From QPIN01 sp965224575 (GTDB lineage Bacteria > Pseudomonadota > Gammaproteobacteria > Methylococcales > Methylomonadaceae): a DNA stretch of 64,000 nucleotides. The position numbers and the translations under genes were made by a program. This document shows positions 7,781-16,624 of this stretch, in pieces. The notes under the pieces are model-generated. The model was not told where the DNA came from. It worked only from the letters and a program-made list of their open reading frames with translations, and did not search any database. The stretch covers positions 124,001 to 188,000 of the forward strand of contig CBDCZQ010000001.1 of NCBI GenBank assembly GCA_965224575.1, read 5' to 3'. Each line of letters begins with the position of its first letter. The first letter of the stretch is position 1.

Positions 7781-10168
7781 GTGAAAATAAAAATATTTCA
7801 CCTATTAATGTTGATGACAATATTAAGCTTCCAAACTGTAAAAGGTGAGGATGGCTTTTTAGTTGAAAATATTCAAGTTAAAGGATTGCAAAGAATTTCG
7901 GCAGGAACAGTTTATAACTATCTTCCAGTAACGGCAGGAGAAAAATTTTCTTCTAGTAGCATTAATTTAGCTGTCAAATCTTTATTTAAAACTGGGTTTT
8001 TTAGTGATATTTCTTTAGAAAGGGAAGGCTCAACGCTAGTTGTAACCGTGGTTGAGAGACCAACTATTGCAAAAATAATATTTGAAGGTAATAGTGATCT
8101 AAGTACCGAAGACTTAACTAAAGCGCTTAAACAGATAGGCTTATCAGAAGGACAGGTGTTTAACCGGCAAATTTTAGATAAAGTAGAACAAGAGTTAAGA
8201 CGGCAATATTTTAGTCATGGAAAATATGGTTTGAAAATAAAAACAGAAGTGTCAAAACTGACTAGAAACCGGGTGGGTATACATATTGATATTTCTGAAG
8301 GTCGGGTCGCAAAAATTAAAAATATCAATATTATTGGAAATAAAGTTTTTGAAAATGAAACTTTAACGGATGAATTTGAACTAAGTACTACAAACTGGTT
8401 ATCTTTTTATACAAAAGACGATCAATATGCCAAGCAAAAGTTATCTGCTGATCTTGAAAGCTTGCGCTCATATTATTTAGATCGTGGTTACATTAATTTT
8501 TCTATCGAATCGACACAGGTTGCGATAACGCCCGATAAAAAAGAGATTTATGTCACTGTGAATATAAAAGAAGGCGAATTATTTACCTTAGAAAAAGTAA
8601 AGTTGTCGGGGAATTTAATTGTAGACCCAGAAGAAATGGTTGATTTGGTTCAAGTAGGGCCAGGCGAAATTTTTTCACGAAAGAGTGCGACTCTAACATC
8701 TAAAGCTATTTCTGATCGACTAGGTGATGAAGGCTATGTTTTTTCTAATGTGAATATGGTACCTGAAATTGATCAGGAATCAAAAACAGTGGTGATGACC
8801 TTTTTTGTTGATCCAGGAAAACGTGTTTATGTAAACCGGATTAATATGAGTGGTAATACCAAGACCAGAGATGAGGTTATGCGTCGGGAGCTACGACAAA
8901 TGGAATCTAGTTGGGCTTCAACAAGAAAAATAGAACGATCAAAAACCAGGCTGGAACGGTTAGGGTATTTTGAAGAGGTTAATGTTGAAACACCTGCGGT
9001 AGTCGGTGCATCAGATCAAATTGATGTTAACTACTCTATTACTGAAAAATCTTCGGGTAATTTAATGGCAGGGATCGGGTTTTCTCAGACACAAGGGGTT
9101 GTGTTTAACGCCAATGTTTCTCAAGATAATGTGTTTGGTACAGGAAAAAGAATTAACTTGGCGTTTAATAATAGTGATGTTTCAACGCGATATAGCTTCG
9201 GCTACTTTGATCCCTATTTTACCTTGGATGGTGTGAGTTTAGGTTATGATATTGGTTATACAGCCAGGGATGCGGAAGAAGCAAATATTTCCAGTTATTC
9301 GACCGATGTGTTTAATTCTGGATTTAACTTTGGTATTCCATTAAATGAAAATGATCGCTTACGATTTAATCTAGACTTTAGACATACTAAATTAAATACA
9401 GCGGATGAGGGGAAAATTCATTCGGCTTGTAACAATGGAACGCTTGATGAAGCAAAATATCAATTCACGGGCTCAATACCTCTTTCATCTAATGAAATTG
9501 CAAGATTTATTTGTAAAAATGGAGAAAAATTCATAACCTTTTTTGGTTCAATAGGTTGGACTCACGATACTTTGAACCGGGCAATCTTTCCTACTGATGG
9601 AGGGCAACAACGTATATCTGCACTTGCTACTATTCCTGGAAGTGATTTAACCTATTATAAAGTTGCTTATAAACAGCAGTATTATTTTCCTATAGCCAAA
9701 GATTTAACCTTTAGGTTGTTGGGTGAAATTGCTTATGGAGATGGTTATGGAGATACCAACGAATTACCATTTTTTGAGCATTATTATGGTGGAGGTGTGC
9801 GTTCTGTTCGAGGGTTTGAAGATAATACTCTTGGACCCAGAGATTCTCAAAATAGGGCTTTTGGGGGATCAACTAAAATTGCTGGAAAGGCAGAATTATT
9901 TTTCCCCGTTCCTTTTTTTAGTGATGTAAGGTCAATAAGGATCGGAGCCTTTGTAGATGCGGGTATGATTGATGATGGTTTTGACTTTGGAGAAATGAGA
10001 TATTCTGCTGGTGTTTCAGGTGAATGGCTATCACCTTTTGGTGCTTTGTCTATTAGTTTTGCTGTGCCTTTAAATGCGAAAGAAGACATAAAGGATCGTT
10101 TTGGAAACATAGTTGAGCGCGGGGATGAGGAACAGCTATTTCAGTTCTCATTTGGCTCTGGGTTTTAG
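7781..10168 (+). CDS. bamA: Outer membrane protein assembly factor BamA
   Basis: BamA (795 residues) is the beta-barrel insertase of the outer membrane. A signal peptide (LLMLMTILSFQTVKGE) is followed by five POTRA repeats to about residue 425, the first beginning VENIQVKGLQRISAGTVYNY. A C-terminal barrel holds the conserved loop segment GGVRSVRGFEDNTLGPRD. The protein ends in Phe (FSFGSGF), the usual signal for outer-membrane barrels. The start is GTG. Upstream is the EF-P cassette rather than rseP; downstream skp, fabZ and lpxA keep the usual order. Confidence 0.97.
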   Translation: MKIKIFHLLMLMTILSFQTVKGEDGFLVENIQVKGLQRISAGTVYNYLPVTAGEKFSSSSINLAVKSLFKTGFFSDISLEREGSTLVVTVVERPTIAKIIFEGNSDLSTEDLTKALKQIGLSEGQVFNRQILDKVEQELRRQYFSHGKYGLKIKTEVSKLTRNRVGIHIDISEGRVAKIKNINIIGNKVFENETLTDEFELSTTNWLSFYTKDDQYAKQKLSADLESLRSYYLDRGYINFSIESTQVAITPDKKEIYVTVNIKEGELFTLEKVKLSGNLIVDPEEMVDLVQVGPGEIFSRKSATLTSKAISDRLGDEGYVFSNVNMVPEIDQESKTVVMTFFVDPGKRVYVNRINMSGNTKTRDEVMRRELRQMESSWASTRKIERSKTRLERLGYFEEVNVETPAVVGASDQIDVNYSITEKSSGNLMAGIGFSQTQGVVFNANVSQDNVFGTGKRINLAFNNSDVSTRYSFGYFDPYFTLDGVSLGYDIGYTARDAEEANISSYSTDVFNSGFNFGIPLNENDRLRFNLDFRHTKLNTADEGKIHSACNNGTLDEAKYQFTGSIPLSSNEIARFICKNGEKFITFFGSIGWTHDTLNRAIFPTDGGQQRISALATIPGSDLTYYKVAYKQQYYFPIAKDLTFRLLGEIAYGDGYGDTNELPFFEHYYGGGVRSVRGFEDNTLGPRDSQNRAFGGSTKIAGKAELFFPVPFFSDVRSIRIGAFVDAGMIDDGFDFGEMRYSAGVSGEWLSPFGALSISFAVPLNAKEDIKDRFGNIVERGDEEQLFQFSFGSGF

Positions 10169-10299
10169 GTATAAGGTTTTTATTTTATTTTTTGTATCGC
10201 TTCACCTAATACCCCATCGTGTGTTAGGTTAGTTTGTATACTGTTCACTTGAATATTAGTTTTTATATTCAAATAATTTTATGATTTAGAGATAGGTTG

Positions 10300-10803
10300 A
10301 TGATGAAAAAAAGAGGTTCTTTATTTTTAGCACTTTTGCTTGCAGCTAACGTAAGTTATGCTGAAATAAAAATTGGTTTTGTTAATGTAGCTAGGGTTCT
10401 TGAAAAAGCACCACAAGCAGAAAAAGCAAAAAAACGATTAGAAAAGGAGTTTTCACCACGCGACAAGCATCTGGTTTCGCAAGGCAAAGAAATCAAAAAG
10501 CTTGAAGAAAAATTAAATCGTGATGCTTCCGTTATGGGTGAATCAGAGCGGATTAAACTTGAAAGAGATATTATTGCCAAGAGACGGGAAGCTAAAAGAT
10601 CTCAACAAGAGTATAGTGAAGATTTGAATATGCGTAACAATGAAGAGTTTAGAAAGTTGCAACGCAGAATTTTTGAAGCAGTAAAAATTCTGGCAAAAGA
10701 TGAAAAATTTGACTTAATATTAACAGATGGTGTTATCCATGCTAGCCCTGCAATTGATATTACCGAACAGGTTCAGAAAAAGCTGTTAAATTTATCAGAT
10801 TAG
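10300..10803 (+). CDS. skp: Periplasmic chaperone Skp/OmpH
   Basis: This ~167-residue protein escorts unfolded outer-membrane proteins across the periplasm to the Bam complex. The signal peptide is MKKRGSLFLALLLAANVSYA, and the mature protein begins EIKIGFVNVARVLEKAPQAE, the family signature. A long Lys/Glu-rich coiled coil (residues ~40-115) forms the tentacles. Two consecutive ATGs (10300, 10303) can serve as start; AGG at 10294 favours the second. It lies directly downstream of bamA. The lpxD gene that usually follows is absent. Confidence 0.93.
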   Translation: MMKKRGSLFLALLLAANVSYAEIKIGFVNVARVLEKAPQAEKAKKRLEKEFSPRDKHLVSQGKEIKKLEEKLNRDASVMGESERIKLERDIIAKRREAKRSQQEYSEDLNMRNNEEFRKLQRRIFEAVKILAKDEKFDLILTDGVIHASPAIDITEQVQKKLLNLSD

Positions 10804-10837
10804 TTTTTAAAATCAGAGAGTAGATAAGAGGGGACGA

Positions 10838-11004
10838 TTAAAAGTGAAGTAAAGTAGAAGTTTTATCTTTTTCTTTATGAAGCAGCTCACCAACTCTCGC
10901 GTAGGTTAGGCTAGAGTTCTATCGTTACCTAACATTTTTAGCATACCGTTTGTTGGGTTGCCGAAGAGACGGCAGTCCAACCTACATTATTACTTCACTT
11001 TTAA
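10838..11004. repeat. Family C inverted-repeat element between skp and fabZ
   Basis: Outer arms TTAAAAGTGAAGTAA (10838-10852) and TTACTTCACTTTTAA (10990-11004) are perfect inverted repeats. Inside, GTAGGTTAGGCT (10901) pairs with the end GTCCAACCTAC (10985). Similar outer and inner arms occur around 18515-18633. It has no coding capacity and occupies the place where lpxD is normally found. Confidence 0.75.
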
Positions 11005-11023
11005 GAAAACCTGGTAGATATAG

Positions 11024-11467
11024 ATGGCTGGACCATTAGATATATTACAAATTCAAGAACTTTTGCCTCATAGATATCCTTTTTTATTGGTAGATAAGGT
11101 TATAGAGTGTGAATCTAAAGTCCGTTTGTTAGCCTGTAAAAATGTGACATTTAACGAACCTTTTTTTCAAGGACATTTTCCAAAACAACCCGTGTTTCCA
11201 GGCGTTTTAATGCTTGAAGCATTGGCTCAAGCAACAGCTTTATTAACGTCTCAATCAGATGATCAATTTGGGACAGGAACGACTTATTTTTTGGCAGGTA
11301 TTGATAAAGCACGTTTTAAGAAACAAGTGGGGCCAGGGGACCAGTTAATGTTAGAAGTTATCTATGTTAAAAGCAGACGAAATATATGGTCTTTTGAATG
11401 TCGAGCTGAAGTTGATGGTGAGCTTGCGGCAAGTGCAAATATCATGTGCGCAGCAGTGGTAGGATAG
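11024..11467 (+). CDS. fabZ: 3-hydroxyacyl-[ACP] dehydratase FabZ
   Basis: This 147-residue hot-dog-fold enzyme dehydrates (3R)-hydroxyacyl-ACP in fatty acid elongation. LLPHRYPFLLVDKV contains the catalytic His, and GHFPKQPVFPGVLMLEALAQ contains the catalytic Glu helix. Length and ends are standard. Its stop is immediately followed by the lpxA start codon, so the two are translationally coupled. Confidence 0.96.
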   Translation: MAGPLDILQIQELLPHRYPFLLVDKVIECESKVRLLACKNVTFNEPFFQGHFPKQPVFPGVLMLEALAQATALLTSQSDDQFGTGTTYFLAGIDKARFKKQVGPGDQLMLEVIYVKSRRNIWSFECRAEVDGELAASANIMCAAVVG

Positions 11468-11468
11468 T

Positions 11469-12239
11469 TTGATAGATTCTAGAGCAATTGTTGATTTAAA
11501 TGCAGAAGTAGCAGACGATGTGACGATAGGGCCTTTTTCTATTATTGGTGCTGATGTACAAATTGACTCAGGGTCAGTCATTGGGCCGCATGTTGTTATT
11601 AAAGGTTCAACGGCAATAGGAAAAGATAATCATATTTATCAGTTTAGCTCCATTGGTGAAGATCCTCAGGATCAAAAATATGCTGATGAAGAAACGCGGC
11701 TAGAGATTGGCGATAGAAATATTATCCGTGAGTTTACAACAATGCATAGAGGGACTTTGCAAGACAAAGGATTAACCTTGATTGGTAGCGATAATTTATT
11801 TATGGCTTATACTCATGTCGCTCATGATTGTATGATTGGTGATCATGTCATTATGGCAAATGGAGCATCTATTGCTGGTCATGTTCATTTAGGTGATCAT
11901 GCAATTTTAGGCGGTTTCACTTTAGTCCATCAGTTTACTCAAATAGGTGCTTATAGTTTTTCTGCTATGGGTAGTGCCATTACACAAGATATTCCTCCAT
12001 TTGTTATGGTTGGAGGAAGGCCAACTCGTCCCTATGGGATAAATTCTGTTGGTATGGAAAGGATAGGTATTTCGCCAGAAGTGGTCCGACAAATAAGAAA
12101 AGCCTATAAAATTTTGTATAAAACTAATATGCGTCTTGAAGATGCAATAGAGGAAATGGAAGACCTTGCTGGTGAAAGTAAAGAGTTGTCAGATATGGTT
12201 AGTTTTTTACGCAATGTTACGCGAGGGATTTTAAGATAA
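11469..12239 (+). CDS. lpxA: UDP-N-acetylglucosamine acyltransferase LpxA
   Basis: This 256-residue enzyme performs the first step of lipid A synthesis. A left-handed beta-helix of hexapeptide repeats fills residues ~1-190 (TIGPFSIIGADVQIDSGSVI), and the catalytic histidine lies in YTHVAHDCMIGDH. An alpha-helical C-terminal domain ends in FLRNVTRGILR. The start is TTG at 11469; the product from it (MIDSRAIVD...) aligns with the usual LpxA N-terminus. Its stop overlaps the rnhB frame; lpxB, usually found here, is absent. Confidence 0.95.
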   Translation: MIDSRAIVDLNAEVADDVTIGPFSIIGADVQIDSGSVIGPHVVIKGSTAIGKDNHIYQFSSIGEDPQDQKYADEETRLEIGDRNIIREFTTMHRGTLQDKGLTLIGSDNLFMAYTHVAHDCMIGDHVIMANGASIAGHVHLGDHAILGGFTLVHQFTQIGAYSFSAMGSAITQDIPPFVMVGGRPTRPYGINSVGMERIGISPEVVRQIRKAYKILYKTNMRLEDAIEEMEDLAGESKELSDMVSFLRNVTRGILR

Positions 12240-12856
12240 ATTCTCAAGTTGTAGCTGGTATTGATGAAGTTGGAAGAGGGTGTATTGTTGGAGCAGTCGT
12301 TGCTGCGGTTGTTATTTTAGATAAAGATAGGCCTATTTTTGGTTTAACAGATTCTAAAAAACTGACTGCCAAGAAACGACAAGAATTTTCTAGTTTGATT
12401 AAATCACATGCGTTGGCTTGGGCAATAGGCAGGGTAGAACCGAGTGAAATAGATCAACTGAATATTCTTCAAGCTACCTTATTAGCAATGAAAAGAGCCT
12501 ATTCCCAACTCCATATTATTCCTGATTGGGTTCAAGTGGACGGTACTTTTTATCCAAATATAGCTAGCCCTGGCGAAACAATTATTCAGGGTGACTCTAA
12601 AGTGGCTGAAATTTCAGCAGCTTCAATTATAGCTAAAGTAGCAAGAGATGAAGAAATGAGCACTTTAGATTTGTTATATCCCGGCTATGAATTTTCTAAG
12701 CATAAAGGTTATCCAACAAAATTGCACTTGGAAAGGTTAGCTAGTTTAGGAATAACTGAACAGCATAGACGATCATATTCTCCTGTAAAAAAACAATTAG
12801 CATTAGCTAATGCTTCATTTACTACGAAATTTTCCAGCTTAGGAATGAGGATTTAA
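12236..12856 (+). CDS. rnhB: Ribonuclease HII, apparently started at an ATA codon
   Basis: RNase HII removes RNA from RNA:DNA hybrids and misincorporated ribonucleotides. The frame encodes GIDEVGRG (catalytic Asp-Glu), TDSKKLTAKKR, VQVDGT (third Asp) and GDSKVAEISAASIIAKVARD, i.e. the full active site. Between the in-frame stop at 12200 and the active site there is no ATG, GTG or TTG. ATA at 12236 overlaps the lpxA stop, has GAGGG 8 nt upstream, and gives a normal 206-residue protein. The first canonical start (TTG 12395) would delete the active site. GRGC replaces the usual GRGP. The last codons and the stop lie in a repeat element. Confidence 0.8.
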   Translation: MNSQVVAGIDEVGRGCIVGAVVAAVVILDKDRPIFGLTDSKKLTAKKRQEFSSLIKSHALAWAIGRVEPSEIDQLNILQATLLAMKRAYSQLHIIPDWVQVDGTFYPNIASPGETIIQGDSKVAEISAASIIAKVARDEEMSTLDLLYPGYEFSKHKGYPTKLHLERLASLGITEQHRRSYSPVKKQLALANASFTTKFSSLGMRI

Positions 12857-13003
12857 TAATATCCGGTTCTTGGCGCAGAGTTTTTGTTCGTATTCAAGGC
12901 GTATAAACTGGCGCATAGCAGGTTACGCAACTATTTCTATAACGCAGAAGACGGACAAAAAAACAAGTCAAGAATCCGATATTATTAAATCCTCGTTCCT
13001 TAA
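12839..13003. repeat. MITE-like element, repeat family B, copy 1
   Basis: About 165 bp with ~35-bp imperfect terminal inverted repeats: the left end TTAGGAATGAGGATTTAATA matches the reverse complement of the right end (TTAAGGAACGAGGATTTAAT), and the match continues into ATATC. The interior motif GCGCATAGCAGGTTACGCAA is shared with copy 2 at 30005-30206. It is non-coding. Its left end supplies the last codons and TAA stop of rnhB. A second right-end remnant (ATTAAATCCTCACT) follows near 13036. Confidence 0.88.
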
Positions 13004-13093
13004 TGTCAATTATTTATGCTACTAGTATAATAAGCGATTAAATCCTCACTTTCTTTAACAGAAAAATCAAATCGTCAATATAAAAATGCCTTC

Positions 13094-16000
13094 ATGAAAC
13101 CTGAGTTTGTCCATTTACGCGTTCATTCTGAATTCTCATTAGTAGATGGAATTGTCAAAATAAAACCATTAGTTAAGAAATTGCTTGGTTTTAATATGCC
13201 TGCTGTTGCGCTAACAGAACAATCCAATCTTTTTTCATTAGTTAAGTTTTATCAAGCAACCCAATCTCAGGGTATTAAAGCAATTGTAGGCTCAGATGTT
13301 TATATAGTTAATGCCGAAGACCCTGAAAAACCTTTTAGACTGACCTTAATTGCTAGAGATAACAAAGGCTATACAACACTAACAGAGTTAGTTTCCAAGG
13401 CTTATCAGGAAGGACAATATCAAGATGTTCCGATGATAAAAAAGGAGTGGATTAAGGTTAATCATCAAGGGTTGATTGCAATCTCTGCGGGGATGGAAGG
13501 GGATGTGGGAATTGCTCTTTTAGCTGATAAGCATGAAATTGCCGAACAATGTGCATCTGATTGGATGGAAATTTTTGATCAGAATTTTTATCTTGAAATC
13601 CAACGTGTAGGGAAGAATGAGGAAGAACGTTATCTCCAGTCTGCCGTAGAACTGGCACTAAAACTTGATTTACCTGTTGTAGCCACTAATGATGTGCGGT
13701 TTTTAGATAAAGCAGATTTTGATTCACATGAAGTACGTGTTTGTATTAATCAGGGAAGAGTTCTGGATGATACTCGGCGACCAAAAGATTATACCAATCA
13801 ACAATATCTTCGTAGTACAGAAGAGATGTTGGAATTATTTTCAGATATTCCAGAAGCTTTAGAAAATACGGTAGAAATAGCCAAACGATGCAATGTTGAA
13901 TTAACCCTAGGAAAAAATTATTTACCCGATTTCCCTGTTCCTGAAGGAATGACCTTAGATGAGTTTTTTATTGATGCATCAAAAAAAGGGCTTGATGAAA
14001 GGTTGCAACAATACCCGGCGATTGGAGAGGGGACGGAAGAAGAGAATTTTAAAGTCTATGCAGATCGCTTAGAGTTAGAGTTAAACGTAATCACCCAAAT
14101 GGGCTTTCCTGGCTATTTTATGATTGTTGCTGACTTTATTCAGTGGGCTAAAAATCAATTGATTCCAGTTGGGCCGGGCAGAGGGTCTGGAGCGGGTTCC
14201 TTAGTTGCCTATGCACTTAAAATTACAGACCTTGACCCTATAGAATTCGATTTATTATTCGAACGGTTTTTAAATCCAGAACGGGTTTCCATGCCAGATT
14301 TTGATATTGATTTTTGTATGGATAGGCGCGATGAAGTGATTGATTATGTCGCCAGATATTATGGACGGGATCATGTTTCACAAATTATCACATACGGATC
14401 AATGGCTGCAAAAGCGGTGATACGAGATGTTGGACGAGTTTCTTCATTTGCTTACGGGTTTGTTGATAGCCTAGCTAAGTTAGTGCCGTTTGAAATAGGG
14501 ATGACGCTAACTAAAGCATTACAGGAAAGCCCAGATTTAAAACAACGTTACGAGTCAGAAGAGGATGTAAAGTCTTTGATTGATATGGCGCTTTCTTTGG
14601 AGGGGATATCAAGAAATGCTGGTAAACACGCCGGTGGTGTTGTTATATCCCCAACTAAACTGACCGATTTTTCACCGCTTTATTGTGAAGAGGGTGGTGG
14701 AAATTTAGTCACCCAGTTTGATAAAGATGATGTAGAAGCCGTGGGTCTGGTTAAGTTTGATTTTTTAGGCTTAAGAACTTTAACCATTATTGATTGGGCG
14801 CTGCAGACCATTAATGCACGAAAAAAACAACATAATGAATCCTTAGTCGATATAACCCAGATTCCTCGTGATGATGAAACAACCTATGCAGAAATATTTA
14901 TAAAATGTCAGACAACGGCTGTATTTCAGTTGGAATCTCGTGGTATGAAAGAATTGATCAGGAAGTTAAAGCCTGATTGTTTTGATGACATTATTGCTCT
15001 AGTTGCATTATTTAGACCTGGGCCGTTAGAGTCAGGGATGGTTGATGATTATATTAATGTTAAACATGGAGCCAAAGCTGAATATGCACACCCATTACTG
15101 GTTGATATTTTAAGCCCAACAAATGGCGTTATTTTGTATCAGGAACAAGTGATGCAAATTGCCAGGGAATTAGCTGGCTATACCTTAGGTGGCGCGGATA
15201 TGTTGCGTCGAGCTATGGGTAAGAAAAAACCGGAAGAAATGGCCAAGCAACGGACAATCTTCACGGAAGGAGCAATTAAAAATCAAATTGATGAATCAAT
15301 AGCAACCTACGTTTTTGATTTGATGGAAAAGTTTGCAGGCTATGGGTTTAATAAATCACATTCTGCTGCTTATGCTTTAATTGCCTACCAGACTGCATGG
15401 CTTAAACGACATTATCCCTCAGCATTTATGGCTGCTGTTATGTCATCCGATATGGACAATACGGATAAGGTGGTCATATTAATTCAAGAATGCAAGGAAA
15501 TGAAATTAACCTTGTACCCGCCTGATATTAACCTATCGAATTTTAAATTTACCATTAATGATAAAAACGAAATTCTCTATGGTATCGGTGCTATCAAAGG
15601 GGTAGGTGAGGCTGCCATTGAAGACTTGTTAAAGGAACGAAAAGAAAATGGGGCATTTGCTGGGCTGTATGATTTATGTAAACGTGTTGAATTACGCAAG
15701 GTAAACAAAAGGGTGCTGGAAGCACTGATAAAAGGTGGGGCTTTTGATAATATTGATGATAATAGAGTTGCTCATTTAGCCGAATTGCCTACCGTGTTAA
15801 GGGTAGCAGACCAGCATGGAAAAATGAGTCAGACAGGCCAAAATGATATGTTTGGTTTGGCAGTCAATGTAGAAAAGAGTGATGACTTGGAAGCCTATAC
15901 AACCATAGTTGAGCGATGGACTGAAAAAGAAAAGCTTGAGGAAGAAAAGGTAACATTAGGCCTCTATCTGACAGGCCATCCAATTAAACAATACGAAGAG

Positions 16001-16588
16001 GAATTAAAGCATATCAGGAATGCAAGTATTGCCTCTTTACTTGCTGATGCAGAAAGATCAAAATCTAAAATGGAAGCAAGGGTTGTTGGGTTGGTTGTAG
16101 AAATGAGAGTTAGGCAAACAAAAAAAGGAACGATGATGGGGTTTGCAATTTTGGATGATATAACGGGTAAAATAGAAGTTGCTGCTTTTAGTAAAACCTT
16201 TGAAGCCTATAAACATATTTTATTAAAAGATACTATTATAGTGGCAGAAGGCCCTGTAGAAGCCAATGATTTTTCGGGTGGATATAGTTTAAGAGCAGAT
16301 AGATTATATACTTTTGAAGAGGCACGAGAGTTATTTGCTAGAAGTATAGTGCTAAACTTTGAAGGGGCAGAAAAACAATTGACTATAAAGCCTTTGATTG
16401 AAAGCTTAAAAGATATTTTAAAACCATTTATAGGCGGAAATTGTCCTCTGCAAATAGCATATTGTTCAAACGAAGCAAAAGCTTCTTTGCAATTGGGTGA
16501 TGAATGGAGAGTTCATCCAACAGATGAATTAATTGCAGGTTTAACAAAATTTTTTTTAGCTGATAATGTTCAGGTGAAATACCGCTAA
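13094..16588 (+). CDS. dnaE: DNA polymerase III subunit alpha
   Basis: DnaE (1164 residues) is the replicative polymerase. The PHP domain is at the N-terminus (VHLRVHSEFSLVDG). The polymerase domain has GPGRGSGAGSLVAYAL and the catalytic Asp pair in MPDFDIDFCMDRRDE. Further on are FNKSHSAAYALIAYQTAWLK, a helix-hairpin-helix stretch (YGIGAIKGVGEAAIEDL) and an OB domain near residues 990-1080. Length is typical of proteobacterial DnaE1. It follows rnhB, as is common, but with a repeat element inserted between. Confidence 0.97.
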   Translation: MKPEFVHLRVHSEFSLVDGIVKIKPLVKKLLGFNMPAVALTEQSNLFSLVKFYQATQSQGIKAIVGSDVYIVNAEDPEKPFRLTLIARDNKGYTTLTELVSKAYQEGQYQDVPMIKKEWIKVNHQGLIAISAGMEGDVGIALLADKHEIAEQCASDWMEIFDQNFYLEIQRVGKNEEERYLQSAVELALKLDLPVVATNDVRFLDKADFDSHEVRVCINQGRVLDDTRRPKDYTNQQYLRSTEEMLELFSDIPEALENTVEIAKRCNVELTLGKNYLPDFPVPEGMTLDEFFIDASKKGLDERLQQYPAIGEGTEEENFKVYADRLELELNVITQMGFPGYFMIVADFIQWAKNQLIPVGPGRGSGAGSLVAYALKITDLDPIEFDLLFERFLNPERVSMPDFDIDFCMDRRDEVIDYVARYYGRDHVSQIITYGSMAAKAVIRDVGRVSSFAYGFVDSLAKLVPFEIGMTLTKALQESPDLKQRYESEEDVKSLIDMALSLEGISRNAGKHAGGVVISPTKLTDFSPLYCEEGGGNLVTQFDKDDVEAVGLVKFDFLGLRTLTIIDWALQTINARKKQHNESLVDITQIPRDDETTYAEIFIKCQTTAVFQLESRGMKELIRKLKPDCFDDIIALVALFRPGPLESGMVDDYINVKHGAKAEYAHPLLVDILSPTNGVILYQEQVMQIARELAGYTLGGADMLRRAMGKKKPEEMAKQRTIFTEGAIKNQIDESIATYVFDLMEKFAGYGFNKSHSAAYALIAYQTAWLKRHYPSAFMAAVMSSDMDNTDKVVILIQECKEMKLTLYPPDINLSNFKFTINDKNEILYGIGAIKGVGEAAIEDLLKERKENGAFAGLYDLCKRVELRKVNKRVLEALIKGGAFDNIDDNRVAHLAELPTVLRVADQHGKMSQTGQNDMFGLAVNVEKSDDLEAYTTIVERWTEKEKLEEEKVTLGLYLTGHPIKQYEEELKHIRNASIASLLADAERSKSKMEARVVGLVVEMRVRQTKKGTMMGFAILDDITGKIEVAAFSKTFEAYKHILLKDTIIVAEGPVEANDFSGGYSLRADRLYTFEEARELFARSIVLNFEGAEKQLTIKPLIESLKDILKPFIGGNCPLQIAYCSNEAKASLQLGDEWRVHPTDELIAGLTKFFLADNVQVKYR

Positions 16589-16624
16589 TAGAATGTTGTG
16601 ATCGTGTGATGAATAAATACGAAA

